A DNA stretch of 56,058 nt from the NCBI GenBank assembly GCA_019247775.1, contig JAFBAN010000139.1, positions 1-56,058 of the forward strand. Direction: 5' to 3'. This stretch comes from Chitinophagaceae bacterium. Lineage in GTDB: Bacteria; Bacteroidota; Bacteroidia; Chitinophagales; Chitinophagaceae. The notes beneath the pieces were generated by a model. That model made no database searches. It was not told the DNA's origin and was given only the letters and a program-made list of their open reading frames with translations. Below, piece after piece: positions 44,008 to 52,294 of the stretch. Numbering within the stretch: position 1 is the stretch's first letter; every line of letters begins with the position of its first letter. Position numbers and translations under genes: made by a program.

Positions 44008-45053
44008 ATAGTATCCCAGTTTAACGGGGTACCTGCTTTTAGCGCCACGCGGGCCTGTTTACCGAGGAATTTCTCATAATATTTTGGCGTGAGACCGTCG
44101 CCCGGGCGGATAACACGAAGATTTTCGCTCGTAAATACTTCGCCTGCGGCCACATCCTTCACCACATATACCGAGCGTTTGAAACGCAGGCTCTTTTTTT
44201 CAACCTCCTGAACGCCGTATTGCACTTTGCCAAGGGCAAGAAAAGCCCGTTCGGATTCTATCACCAGGCTCGCCAGTTCATGCGGCTCAATTGAAAAAGC
44301 ACTGTCCACTCCGCCATCGGCCCTGTTCAGGGTAAAATGCTTTTCTATCACCCTTGCTCCAAGCGCAACAGCAGCCACCGCCGCCCCAATGCCCATGGTA
44401 TGGTCCGACAGCCCGATATGGCATTCAAACATCTGCTGCATATGCGGAATGGTAACCAGATTGGTATTTTCCGGTGTTGCCGGATAAGTACTGGTGCATT
44501 TCAACAACACCAGATCTTTGCACCCGTTGCTGCGAAGGATATTCACTGCCTGGTCGAGATCAGAAAGCGTTGCCAGCCCCGTAGACATAATTACGGGCTT
44601 TCCGGTTGCGGCCACTTTTTTCAGCAAGGGCGCATCGGTGTTTTCGAAAGACGCTATTTTATAAGCCGCAACATTAAGCCCTTCGAGAAAATCCACCGCC
44701 GTTTCATCAAATGGGGTACTGAAAATAAGGAGCCCCCGCTTTCTCGCATGTTCAAATAGTGGAGCATGCCACTCCCAGGGCGTATGGGCTTCTTTATACA
44801 GGTCGTAAAGATTCCTGCCCTTCCACAAGGAATCCGGATCGTCAATGTTGAACAGGCCACCGGAGGATTGTATCGTCATTGTATCCGGCGTATAGGTCTG
44901 GAGCTTAACAGCATGCGCGCCGCTGTCTGCCGCCGCGTCTATGATAGCAAAAGCTCTGTCGATAGACTGGTTGTGATTGCCAGACATCTCTGCAATTACG
45001 AACGGTTTCTGGTTTACACCGATCATCCTGTCGCCTATAAGAAAGTCATGCAT
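44004..45053 (-). CDS. pseI: Pseudaminic acid synthase
   Basis: 349 aa. FVIAEMSGNHNQS at the N terminus, VKLQTYTPDTMT, FSTPFDETAVDFLE and CTSTYPA are NeuB-family residues, and the EMSGNHN and TPFDETAVDFL forms are those of PseI rather than sialic or legionaminic synthases. The last 60 residues are the SAF (antifreeze-like) domain with RSVYVVKDVAAGE. It condenses the 6-deoxy-AltdiNAc-type sugar released by PseG with phosphoenolpyruvate. It is bracketed by two short formyltransferase-like genes. ATG at 45053. Confidence 0.95.
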   Translation of the reverse strand: MHDFLIGDRMIGVNQKPFVIAEMSGNHNQSIDRAFAIIDAAADSGAHAVKLQTYTPDTMTIQSSGGLFNIDDPDSLWKGRNLYDLYKEAHTPWEWHAPLFEHARKRGLLIFSTPFDETAVDFLEGLNVAAYKIASFENTDAPLLKKVAATGKPVIMSTGLATLSDLDQAVNILRSNGCKDLVLLKCTSTYPATPENTNLVTIPHMQQMFECHIGLSDHTMGIGAAVAAVALGARVIEKHFTLNRADGGVDSAFSIEPHELASLVIESERAFLALGKVQYGVQEVEKKSLRFKRSVYVVKDVAAGEVFTSENLRVIRPGDGLTPKYYEKFLGKQARVALKAGTPLNWDTI

Positions 45054-45055
45054 AT

Positions 45056-45691
45056 CTAGTTGTTTTTTTCAATTTTAATCGTGTAGGTATGTCCGCCGAG
45101 CTCAAAGAAAGCCGGATACCTTTGATTATCGCAAACACGTAAAAGGTTGAACTGCTCAAGAATGGTCTTATTGACATCGAGACGGCTGTGCTGCCTGTTT
45201 CTTCTTTTATAGTAAGTGGGCTCCCCGCTCTGTTCTTTACCCGATGCGGATGCAGGATAGTTATCGACGAACCAGGTTACCAGTTCGATGGTTGCCTCGC
45301 CCTGCTTTTGTTTGATCTCGGCAATCAGTTCATGGCCTTCCAGGTGTATCCATAACTGGTTGTATATCTTACCGGCGTCGACCTTCTCCGAAGCTTCGAG
45401 TAAGGTAACGGGAATATCATTTATCCCCTCCAGTACCTGCCATGTAAGCGGAGACATGCCCCGCCCTTTTGGAAGATCGCTTTCATGGATCACCAGATTG
45501 TGCTTATTGAGGGACAGATCGGCGAAGATCTTTTCATAGGAAAGGAATACGAGAACGTCGCCTTTTTCCACCTTATCATCATTGATCAGATAGCTGCAGT
45601 CATGCCCCTTGCTTTGCAAATCGTCCATTAACTTTTTACCATAGGGTATTATCCATGAATCCTCACTGCTGGTGATCAACTGAATTTTCAT
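45056..45691 (-). CDS. Short formyltransferase-like protein, copy A
   Basis: 211 aa. VIHESDLPKGRGMSPL is the formyltransferase-type active loop with His69, and VDAGKI holds the downstream Asp105. As in copy B at 43330, the Asn of the usual Asn-x-His is Val (Val67), and the C-terminal tail (FNLLRVCDNQRYPAFFEL) is homologous. YYKRR before it also has a counterpart (FKRR) in copy B. The gene has an ATGA junction with pseG upstream and lies 2 bases before pseI. Function in N-formylation is likely but not proven by the motif. Confidence 0.78.
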   Translation of the reverse strand: MKIQLITSSEDSWIIPYGKKLMDDLQSKGHDCSYLINDDKVEKGDVLVFLSYEKIFADLSLNKHNLVIHESDLPKGRGMSPLTWQVLEGINDIPVTLLEASEKVDAGKIYNQLWIHLEGHELIAEIKQKQGEATIELVTWFVDNYPASASGKEQSGEPTYYKRRNRQHSRLDVNKTILEQFNLLRVCDNQRYPAFFELGGHTYTIKIEKNN

Positions 45692-46731
45692 CTGATAAGA
45701 TCGGTTGGATGGTTAGCCCCGGCTTCACATTTTTTGATCAGGCCAACAATACGGGAAGCGGAAAGGCCATCGATCAATTTCCTGGGCTGCCAGGTGTCTG
45801 AGTCTGTAAGAAAGCGGCGCAGGTCTTTCCCGAGTTCCGAAAAATCACCACATCCGAAAATTGCGTTCTGTTGAATAAACCCTTCATATATCTGCCGCTG
45901 GTTGGCCGTGTACATTCCGGAAACTGCCAGGCATTCTGCGGCAAGGGCTTCAAAGAGAATACCGCTTGCCGGAACAACCGCCAGATCTGACCGCAGCATT
46001 AATGAAAGCAGTTCAGGTTCATCCAGGTTGCTGTATAATGATACGGAATCCGCGCCCGAGACCGCTGCTTTGAGTTCATTACCATTCAAATAGCCTGCAC
46101 CCGTAACCACGAAAATTTTTGAAAAATGCCCTGTCCCGATCACCGCCTTTACTGAAGGGATCGTAAGATTCAGATAATCCGATCCTCCAAAACAGATCAA
46201 TGCCGTTGATACAGGGCGTCTTTTTCGCTCCAGTGCCGCCTGCCGCAAAAATAACGGCCGCAACATTGCATAATCGGCCCCGAGTGCAAAAAAAGTATAG
46301 TCCGGCGTTTTATAATTTGCCGGCGTTACTCCGGGAGCATGGTTGATGATAATATCGGCGTAGAACTTCCCTGAAGCTTCATCGTCAACACATACCAGCT
46401 TGCAGCCTTTGTCTTTTATTCGCCGCTGGTAAACCGGCCCAAACCAGTAGCCGTCGGTAACCACCACCTCGTCTCCGGTAATAAAGGGGTCGAGGTCAAA
46501 AGGGGTTTCATCGCTCTCCTTTCTTTCGGCAGGGATTTTATACTGGAATTTCTCAACCTCTGCTACGGGTATCTGCAATTCGGAAAAACCGGCCGGCAGT
46601 TTACCGGGATCATTTGTTACAAAAATGCACTCATAATGGGGTGCGAGCATATAAGCCAATGAAACCATCCTGTAAACATGGCCTAAACCAATTTCAGGTG
46701 AGCTGTCGGCTCTTAGGATTAATCTGCTCAA
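45688..46731 (-). CDS. pseG: UDP-sugar hydrolase PseG, TTG start
   Basis: 347 aa. The GT-B-like hydrolase PseG removes UDP from the 4,6-dideoxy sugar before condensation. ADSSPEIGLGHVYR gives the catalytic His18 (GlyLeuGlyHis). Later come CFGGSDYLNLT and ALAAECLAVSG, typical of the family. The start codon must be TTG at 46731: the next codon upstream is TAA, and the first downstream ATG (residue 22) would remove the catalytic His. The start overlaps the HisF-like stop as TTGA. Length is somewhat above the Campylobacter enzyme. Strong call from context. Confidence 0.88.
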   Translation of the reverse strand: MSRLILRADSSPEIGLGHVYRMVSLAYMLAPHYECIFVTNDPGKLPAGFSELQIPVAEVEKFQYKIPAERKESDETPFDLDPFITGDEVVVTDGYWFGPVYQRRIKDKGCKLVCVDDEASGKFYADIIINHAPGVTPANYKTPDYTFFALGADYAMLRPLFLRQAALERKRRPVSTALICFGGSDYLNLTIPSVKAVIGTGHFSKIFVVTGAGYLNGNELKAAVSGADSVSLYSNLDEPELLSLMLRSDLAVVPASGILFEALAAECLAVSGMYTANQRQIYEGFIQQNAIFGCGDFSELGKDLRRFLTDSDTWQPRKLIDGLSASRIVGLIKKCEAGANHPTDLIR

Positions 46732-47513
46732 TTATATACCCTTATATTAACACCGGAGTTTTTGATCTGTGATCTTGTCTGCATGAAGTTCTGATCGCGG
46801 TGGGCGAAAAATGAGCCTGCGCTTACCGCATCCGCCTGTCCTTTCAGATATCCTTCGCTGAAATGATTTGCCAGTCCACATCCGCCGGAAGTGATCACGG
46901 GAATGCTCACTGCTGAAGTTACCGCCCTGGTAATATCTATATTGAGTCCGTTTTTCATACCGTCGTTATCAATGGAGGTAAGAAGGATTTCGCCTGCTCC
47001 GTACCCTTCGCATTTTACGGCCCAGGCTACTGGATCCAGGTCTGTTCTGGTTCTCCCGTTATTGATATATACCCGGAATGTGCCGTCGATCTCTTTTTTA
47101 TAATCGATGCCTACTACCACACACTGGGCGCCAAATTTGTCTGAAGCTCTTGCCATAAGACCCGGATCGCTGACCGCAGCAGTATTGATCGAAATCTTAT
47201 CCGCTCCATTTGAAAGCAGCAGCCTGAAATCGGCCTCGCTGGTCACGCCTCCCCCTACTGTTACAGGCATGAATATCTCTTCGGATACTTTTGCGATGAT
47301 CTTTGCCAGTTTCTGCACCGATTTATCAACCCGGTCAATATTCACAAAGATCAATTCATCCGCGCCCTGGTCCTGGTATATTTTGGCCTGCGATACAGCA
47401 TCACCAATTTCGATCACGTCGTCGAATTGACGGGTTATTACCAGCACCATTCGCTGTGGATCGAAAGAACTGGTCTTGAGTTGAAGTTTGGGTATCAGCC
47501 TTCTTTTTGACAT
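46728..47513 (-). CDS. HisF-like ammonia-channel subunit, copy 2
   Basis: 261 aa, TIM barrel like HisF with VGGGVTSE, INTAAVSDP, VVVGIDYKK, LTSIDNDGMKNG and ITSGGCG. The catalytic Asp11 of HisF is Gln11 in a gap-free N-terminal alignment (RLIPKLQL), whereas the second Asp is kept (Asp137). An insertion of about seven residues follows at 17-30. It must have lost cyclase activity and probably routes ammonia to the amidotransferase at 48134. It overlaps the hisH-like gene by 19 bases. The copy at 19502 lost the same residue through a different change (Leu). Confidence 0.9.
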   Translation of the reverse strand: MSKRRLIPKLQLKTSSFDPQRMVLVITRQFDDVIEIGDAVSQAKIYQDQGADELIFVNIDRVDKSVQKLAKIIAKVSEEIFMPVTVGGGVTSEADFRLLLSNGADKISINTAAVSDPGLMARASDKFGAQCVVVGIDYKKEIDGTFRVYINNGRTRTDLDPVAWAVKCEGYGAGEILLTSIDNDGMKNGLNIDITRAVTSAVSIPVITSGGCGLANHFSEGYLKGQADAVSAGSFFAHRDQNFMQTRSQIKNSGVNIRVYN

Positions 47514-48133
47514 TCAGGCGTCCATTTTATAAAATTCTGAAGTATCTGCAGGCCGTTATCCTGGCTTTTCTCCGGGTGGAATTGGGTGGCGAATATGTTT
47601 TGCTTTAATACGGCGGCGGTTACCTGATGCCCGTAGGTATATGTAGCAACAATATCCCGCGGATCATTGCATTTCATATAATAGGAATGCACGAGGTACA
47701 GATCCGGCCTGGGGGGTAGCCCTGCAAAAAGCGGTATCCCAGGCACACAATCGATCTCGTTCCAGCCGATATTGGGCACTTTTAATTGCTCAGCCTCGGC
47801 GGGATGAAGTTTCACAACATCGGCATCGATCCAGCCCAGCCCCTTAAACTCGCCGCCTTCAAAACTTCGTCCTGCCATGACCTGCATGCCCAGGCAGATA
47901 CCGAGTACCGGTTTCTTTTTGATCAGCACTTCATTGTTCAGTGTGTCTACAAAATTTTCAGAATGCAGTCTGCCTATGCAGTCTTTAAATGCGCCGACCC
48001 CTGGAATGACGATCCTGTCTGCTTCTGCAAGCTGCTTCGGATCTTTGCAGATCATCACATCTGCTCCCAGATACTCAAACGCGCTGAAAACAGACAGCAG
48101 GTTCCCCATTCCATAATCGACGATCCCGATCAT
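47495..48133 (-). CDS. HisH-like glutaminase subunit, copy 2
   Basis: 212 aa class I glutaminase: VDYGMGN, IPGVGAFKD, nucleophile in GICLGMQVM, and TQFHPEKS with His and Glu, so the triad is complete. It directly abuts the PP-loop amidotransferase stop and overlaps the HisF-like gene. Supplies ammonia from glutamine for amidine formation on the nonulosonate or its precursor. The copy at 20277 shares the same motifs but is clearly distinct in sequence. ATG at 48133. Confidence 0.92.
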   Translation of the reverse strand: MIGIVDYGMGNLLSVFSAFEYLGADVMICKDPKQLAEADRIVIPGVGAFKDCIGRLHSENFVDTLNNEVLIKKKPVLGICLGMQVMAGRSFEGGEFKGLGWIDADVVKLHPAEAEQLKVPNIGWNEIDCVPGIPLFAGLPPRPDLYLVHSYYMKCNDPRDIVATYTYGHQVTAAVLKQNIFATQFHPEKSQDNGLQILQNFIKWTPECQKEG

Positions 48134-49330
48134 CTATTGCGATTTTTTCCACTTGTTCAACTGCAATTCAGCGTCTTCCCGCTTCATTTTTCCCTCGCGC
48201 GTCCAGGCATCGAAATCCGGCAGCTTCTGGCCCGATTCCTGTTCGAATACGTTAAGCTTCCATGGAGATACTGAATGGCTGCTGGCGATCTCGAAAAATT
48301 CAGCTTCTGTAAGACCTACCATCTCCAGGAAGATCTCAAGACTTGGCGGCTTCTTGCCCTCATATTTGGAGATCATGTCCAACCCTTCTTCACGTTCGAG
48401 CCTGCCATGCCTTATATCGATCGATGCAAGATGCGTTGGACGGGTATATCCGCGCTTGATATATTTGATATAGTCGCGAACACCCTGCATATGGCATTCT
48501 ATTTTTTCATAGTTATACTGCTCCGGAACATTCTCAACCAGGTCTCCCTGCCAGCCCAGTTCGTCGCTGATCACTTTTGACTGCATTTTTACGTCCCAGG
48601 GTATATAGGAACCCAGGCACACCGACCTGTAGTTCAGCTTTCGCAGTTCCTTTAACGGGGGATATGTATAGGGTTTGAAATCGCGTTCGTCCACATTGCC
48701 TCCCAGCCTGATCGCCATATCCACGGCGGTGATACCTAAATTGATGAACCTGTTGAATCGCTTCTCATCCACTTCTTCGGGCTGATCATAGCTGTAATAG
48801 GAAGTATACTCCGAAGATGGCTCTCCCCAAAAGATCAGAGGCACATTGTACTTCAATGCAACCCACATTGGATAAGAGAAAATGCCTGTATGGCAATGCC
48901 AGCAGAAATCTCCTTTTTCGAGAAAACTTTGCAGCATCAGTTTCTGAACCACTTTCCAGTTGGGCGTAAACGTGTGAAAATCGGCGCCCAGGTTGCGTAA
49001 AACCCTGATCGTGTTCTCGTTCAGGTTCGGGCGCAGGAAGCCATGATCAAATCTTACCACCAACGGCTTGATCTTGTATTCCTTCATCAAATAATACAGC
49101 GTCCAGGTGCTGTCTTTGCCGCCGCTGAACGGAACGATACAGTCGTAGTCATACTTACCCCTGTAAGACTCGATAAGCTCGGTAAGCTCTTCTTTCTTTT
49201 TTTTCCAGTCTATCTTTCCATCCTTGAACTCTACCTGCCTGCACACACTGCAAACGCCCTGCTCGTCAAAAGTGATGCTTTCATGTGTTTCCGGCGTGAG
49301 GCACTTGGTACATCTTTTAAGCTCAATCAT
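48134..49330 (-). CDS. PP-loop amidotransferase of the PseA/WbpG/LegA-type
   Basis: 398 aa. Zinc-type Cys pairs at 7/10 and 27/30, the ATP loop SGGKDSTW (69-76), and CWHC near residue 142. PseA in Campylobacter needs this kind of enzyme to convert acetamido to acetamidino on pseudaminic acid. Here HisH and HisF homologues follow immediately, as for WbpG, so ammonia is likely delivered by channel. Which position becomes amidino, or whether a formamide is converted to a formimidoyl group, cannot be read. ATG at 49330. Confidence 0.87.
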   Translation of the reverse strand: MIELKRCTKCLTPETHESITFDEQGVCSVCRQVEFKDGKIDWKKKKEELTELIESYRGKYDYDCIVPFSGGKDSTWTLYYLMKEYKIKPLVVRFDHGFLRPNLNENTIRVLRNLGADFHTFTPNWKVVQKLMLQSFLEKGDFCWHCHTGIFSYPMWVALKYNVPLIFWGEPSSEYTSYYSYDQPEEVDEKRFNRFINLGITAVDMAIRLGGNVDERDFKPYTYPPLKELRKLNYRSVCLGSYIPWDVKMQSKVISDELGWQGDLVENVPEQYNYEKIECHMQGVRDYIKYIKRGYTRPTHLASIDIRHGRLEREEGLDMISKYEGKKPPSLEIFLEMVGLTEAEFFEIASSHSVSPWKLNVFEQESGQKLPDFDAWTREGKMKREDAELQLNKWKKSQ

Positions 49331-49354
49331 ATATTTGAAGATTTGTAGTTAGAA

Positions 49355-50665
49355 TTAATTTAATCGTTTAAATCCACCATGACAAACGGCAGTCTCGAGC
49401 AGTGCCGATATATCCTTTTCGCCTCTTTCACAAGCTCTGATCGTTTTGAAAATGCCGTGCAGACGTTCGAAATACCCCGCGAGCACTTCAGGCGTATGGA
49501 CTATACTTACATAAACGCTGTTGGCGGCCAGGTAACCGGATTTCAGCATCTCCTGCGTGATATAGGTTTTATATTTCAGATTGTCAGTACTGTCAAATGA
49601 GAATACCGTCAATGCCGGCATGCCGGTTACCTGGATCTTCAGGCCGTATTCAGCGGCCATTTTTTTCCAGGTTTCGGAGATCATTCGGCCTGTATCGGTG
49701 ATGGTTTCCCAGCTCTTGATACGCTCCATCACTTCCAGTGTTTTCAGGGCTGCTGCAGGGCCGATCCGTTCTGTCCAGAATGTGCTGCTGATAAAGGTTT
49801 TCTGGGCCGCTTCCATTATTTCTTTTTTTCCGATCGTTGCAGTGATCGCATAACCATTGCCGAGCGCTTTTCCGAACATGGCCATATCAGGTTCCACGCC
49901 ATACAGCTTATGCACTCCTCCAAAACTCTGCCTGAATCCGGATGTGCATTCGTCGAAGATCAGCACCGCGTTGTGTTTGTCGGCCAGAGCCCGCACTTTC
50001 TGTAAAAAGCCGTCTTCCGGACCCGCATTCCGCAGTACTTCCATCTTGATCACGCCGATATCATCGTTCGCCGCAAAATGTGCCTCCAGTTCTTCGATCT
50101 TGTTATAATTAAATGGCAGAACTGAATTGCGAAGGTTTTTCGGAACACCGCGCGGATCAAGGCCCGGCAGAAGATGCCCGGCCAGGTTTTCGTCACTGCC
50201 GAGGTTAGCGGATAAATACCAGTCGTGCCAGCCATGGTATCCGCATACAGCCACCTTATCACGACCCGATGCAGCTCTTGCGATCCTTATCGCCATAGCG
50301 TTTGCTTCGCCGCCTGTTCTGGCCAGACGCGCCATATCGGCCCATGGATGCAGTTCTACAAGCTTCTCTGCGAGATAAACTTCTTCCGGGCAATTGAACG
50401 TAGACATATTTCCCGCCCGCACTGTATTCATCACCTGCTCATCCACTTCGTCATGCCCGTATCCGAGGATATTCGTTCCGATACCCATGATGGACACATC
50501 CGTGTACTTGTTGCCATCCATGTCCCAAACCGAGCAACCTTTCGCTTTCGAAAAATAGGAAGGCCATAAATCCGGCAAAAACATCTCGGGGCGTTTCGAA
50601 AGAAGCATGGTTCCCCCGGGGATCAATTTTTTGGCCTTCAGATATAAATTCTGTCCTGTTCCCAT
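49355..50665 (-). CDS. Class III aminotransferase, glutamate-1-semialdehyde mutase-like
   Basis: 436 aa. It resembles HemL: IPGGTMLLSKRP, RTGGEANAMAIRIAR, GYHGWHDWY, IFDECTSGFR with the PLP Asp238 and MFGKALGNGY with Lys266. It lies directly downstream of an SpsF-type gene and an aldo/keto reductase, an association seen in nonulosonate loci, and no haem-pathway gene is near. A role in introducing or moving an amino group on the NulO chain or precursor is plausible but unproven. ATG at 50665. Confidence 0.85.
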   Translation of the reverse strand: MGTGQNLYLKAKKLIPGGTMLLSKRPEMFLPDLWPSYFSKAKGCSVWDMDGNKYTDVSIMGIGTNILGYGHDEVDEQVMNTVRAGNMSTFNCPEEVYLAEKLVELHPWADMARLARTGGEANAMAIRIARAASGRDKVAVCGYHGWHDWYLSANLGSDENLAGHLLPGLDPRGVPKNLRNSVLPFNYNKIEELEAHFAANDDIGVIKMEVLRNAGPEDGFLQKVRALADKHNAVLIFDECTSGFRQSFGGVHKLYGVEPDMAMFGKALGNGYAITATIGKKEIMEAAQKTFISSTFWTERIGPAAALKTLEVMERIKSWETITDTGRMISETWKKMAAEYGLKIQVTGMPALTVFSFDSTDNLKYKTYITQEMLKSGYLAANSVYVSIVHTPEVLAGYFERLHGIFKTIRACERGEKDISALLETAVCHGGFKRLN

Positions 50666-50669
50666 ATAA

Positions 50670-51431
50670 TTAACGATCGTTTTCCAAAGATTTGTAATAG
50701 CCCTGGTTTCTCATGATATCCGAATTGTAGCTGTCCAGGCCGCTTTTTATCATAAAGTCTACATACTCCTTCCAGGTCCTTTCCGTACCCATTTCTGAAA
50801 TAAGCTTTTGCATCATCAGAAAATCGGCTTCTTCATCTACCGTCATGCGGATTTTCGAATAGTCATTTTCGCAATCGAAATTCTTTGCTGAAAATATCGA
50901 TTTGCCTTTTCCACTTATGTTATTCCGCATATACGGCGTAACGTGTTCCCGTTCAGATGGAAGTGTTGCTTCATTCCATGATCTCTCCAGCGCGCGGAAA
51001 GTGAACACCTCTATATCCTGCCCATCGGGAAAATTCTCAACAAGTATATTGGAGCAATAGTCTACCCCTGTTTCTTTTGCCATGGCAATTACGCTGTCTA
51101 TCAATGCGGGATCAACCAGGGGGCAATCCGAGGTAACACGAACAACCCATTGGGGCTGCAGTTCCTTTGCTGCCTGATAAAACCGATCCAACACATCGCT
51201 TTCCGAACCCCGGTAAGATAAGAGCCCAAGTCGCGTAGCGAGATCGTATACCTGCTTGTCGTCCGCCTTGTCGGTGGTTGCAACCAGTACCGCATTGGCA
51301 GACCTTGCCTTCTTCAACCGGTTTGTATGGATCTCCAGCAAGGTCTTGCCGTTGATTTCTTTAAAGATTTTGCCGGGCAATCTGGAACTACCCATGCGTG
51401 CCTGGGTTATGATCAGTGTATTTAATTCCAT
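50670..51431 (-). CDS. SpsF-type cytidylyltransferase, copy 1
   Basis: 253 aa. TQARMGSSRLPGKIF gives the nucleotide-binding loop, VRVTSDCPLVDP the metal site, RMTVDEEADF the sugar-side part. The fold is that of CMP-KDO/CMP-NeuAc synthetases. It overlaps the aldo/keto reductase gene by 10 bases and is followed 4 bases later by the class III aminotransferase. Together with the copy at 41884 it is the only CMP-sugar synthetase candidate in this window. ATG at 51431. Confidence 0.85.
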   Translation of the reverse strand: MELNTLIITQARMGSSRLPGKIFKEINGKTLLEIHTNRLKKARSANAVLVATTDKADDKQVYDLATRLGLLSYRGSESDVLDRFYQAAKELQPQWVVRVTSDCPLVDPALIDSVIAMAKETGVDYCSNILVENFPDGQDIEVFTFRALERSWNEATLPSEREHVTPYMRNNISGKGKSIFSAKNFDCENDYSKIRMTVDEEADFLMMQKLISEMGTERTWKEYVDFMIKSGLDSYNSDIMRNQGYYKSLENDR

Positions 51432-52294
51432 GTGGTTGGATTTAACCAGTTTGGCTCGGTTACCCGGATATCATTTATTTGCCGGACCATATTTTCCGGC
51501 AGCTCTATCGAAACGGCTTCAAGATTGGTCATCAACTGCGCAACAGAATCAACACCTATTAATACATTGTCAATTTCCGGAACAGCCAGGCAGTAAGCCA
51601 ATGCCATCTGCGGGATCGTAGTGTTATATTCCTTACTTATGCTTTGCAGTTCCGCTATTTGGGTCTTCAATGCCGTGTATGCCCGGTGGTCCGAATTTGC
51701 GCCCAGGAAGAACAACCCCTGCAGGAATGCCGAGCGGGTGTGAATGATCTTACCCTTGGCCTTGAGCTCTTTGAGTGTATTTCCACGCAGGGAAATATTG
51801 TCGAGCAGGTTGAAAGGCAACTGTATAACATCCATCCTATCGTCTGCGCCGATCCGTTCAGCCTGTTCATTCGTATAAACGGACACACCTATCCCGCCAA
51901 TGGCTCCCCGGCTTTTCTGGTCGCCGAGTGTATGGATAATATCTTTTCCACTAAAATAGCTTTCCATTCCATGGAACATCAATACATCGAGCTTTGCTAC
52001 ACCAAGATCAGCCCGGTAACCTGCTGCAATTTCTTCTATCCTGCTTTCATCGAACCCGTGCGGCAGTTTGGTGATGATCCGAAATTCTTTTGAAGGATGC
52101 TTGCGGTGAAACCTGCCGATCAATTCATGAGCGGTACCATATCCCTGCGCGGTATCGAGGCACCGGATACCGTTGTCGTATGCATGATTGAGAATATCAA
52201 AAGCCGTGTTCTCAGGGATCTTGCCGGCGCTGTTATTAACGCCATAGTTAATACCCATCTGAACAGTACCCAGAATTATTTTTTCAGCGATCAT
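51422..52294 (-). CDS. Aldo/keto reductase
   Basis: 290 aa. All four catalytic residues are visible: Asp47 in CLDTAQGYG, Tyr52, Lys76 in ITKLP and His108 in LMFHGM, and the C-terminal LIGVDSVAQL binds NADP in this family. It starts with an ATGA overlap with the formyltransferase. Members near SpsF and class III aminotransferases in nonulosonate gene sets reduce or oxidise a carbonyl of a sugar precursor; the exact step here is unknown. Confidence 0.87.
   Translation of the reverse strand: MIAEKIILGTVQMGINYGVNNSAGKIPENTAFDILNHAYDNGIRCLDTAQGYGTAHELIGRFHRKHPSKEFRIITKLPHGFDESRIEEIAAGYRADLGVAKLDVLMFHGMESYFSGKDIIHTLGDQKSRGAIGGIGVSVYTNEQAERIGADDRMDVIQLPFNLLDNISLRGNTLKELKAKGKIIHTRSAFLQGLFFLGANSDHRAYTALKTQIAELQSISKEYNTTIPQMALAYCLAVPEIDNVLIGVDSVAQLMTNLEAVSIELPENMVRQINDIRVTEPNWLNPTTWN

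Noticed and set aside
49355..50665. Class III aminotransferase read as HemL of haem synthesis.
   Set aside because: The active-site lysine region fits, but the surroundings are all sugar genes, and divergence plus gene order favour a sugar role.
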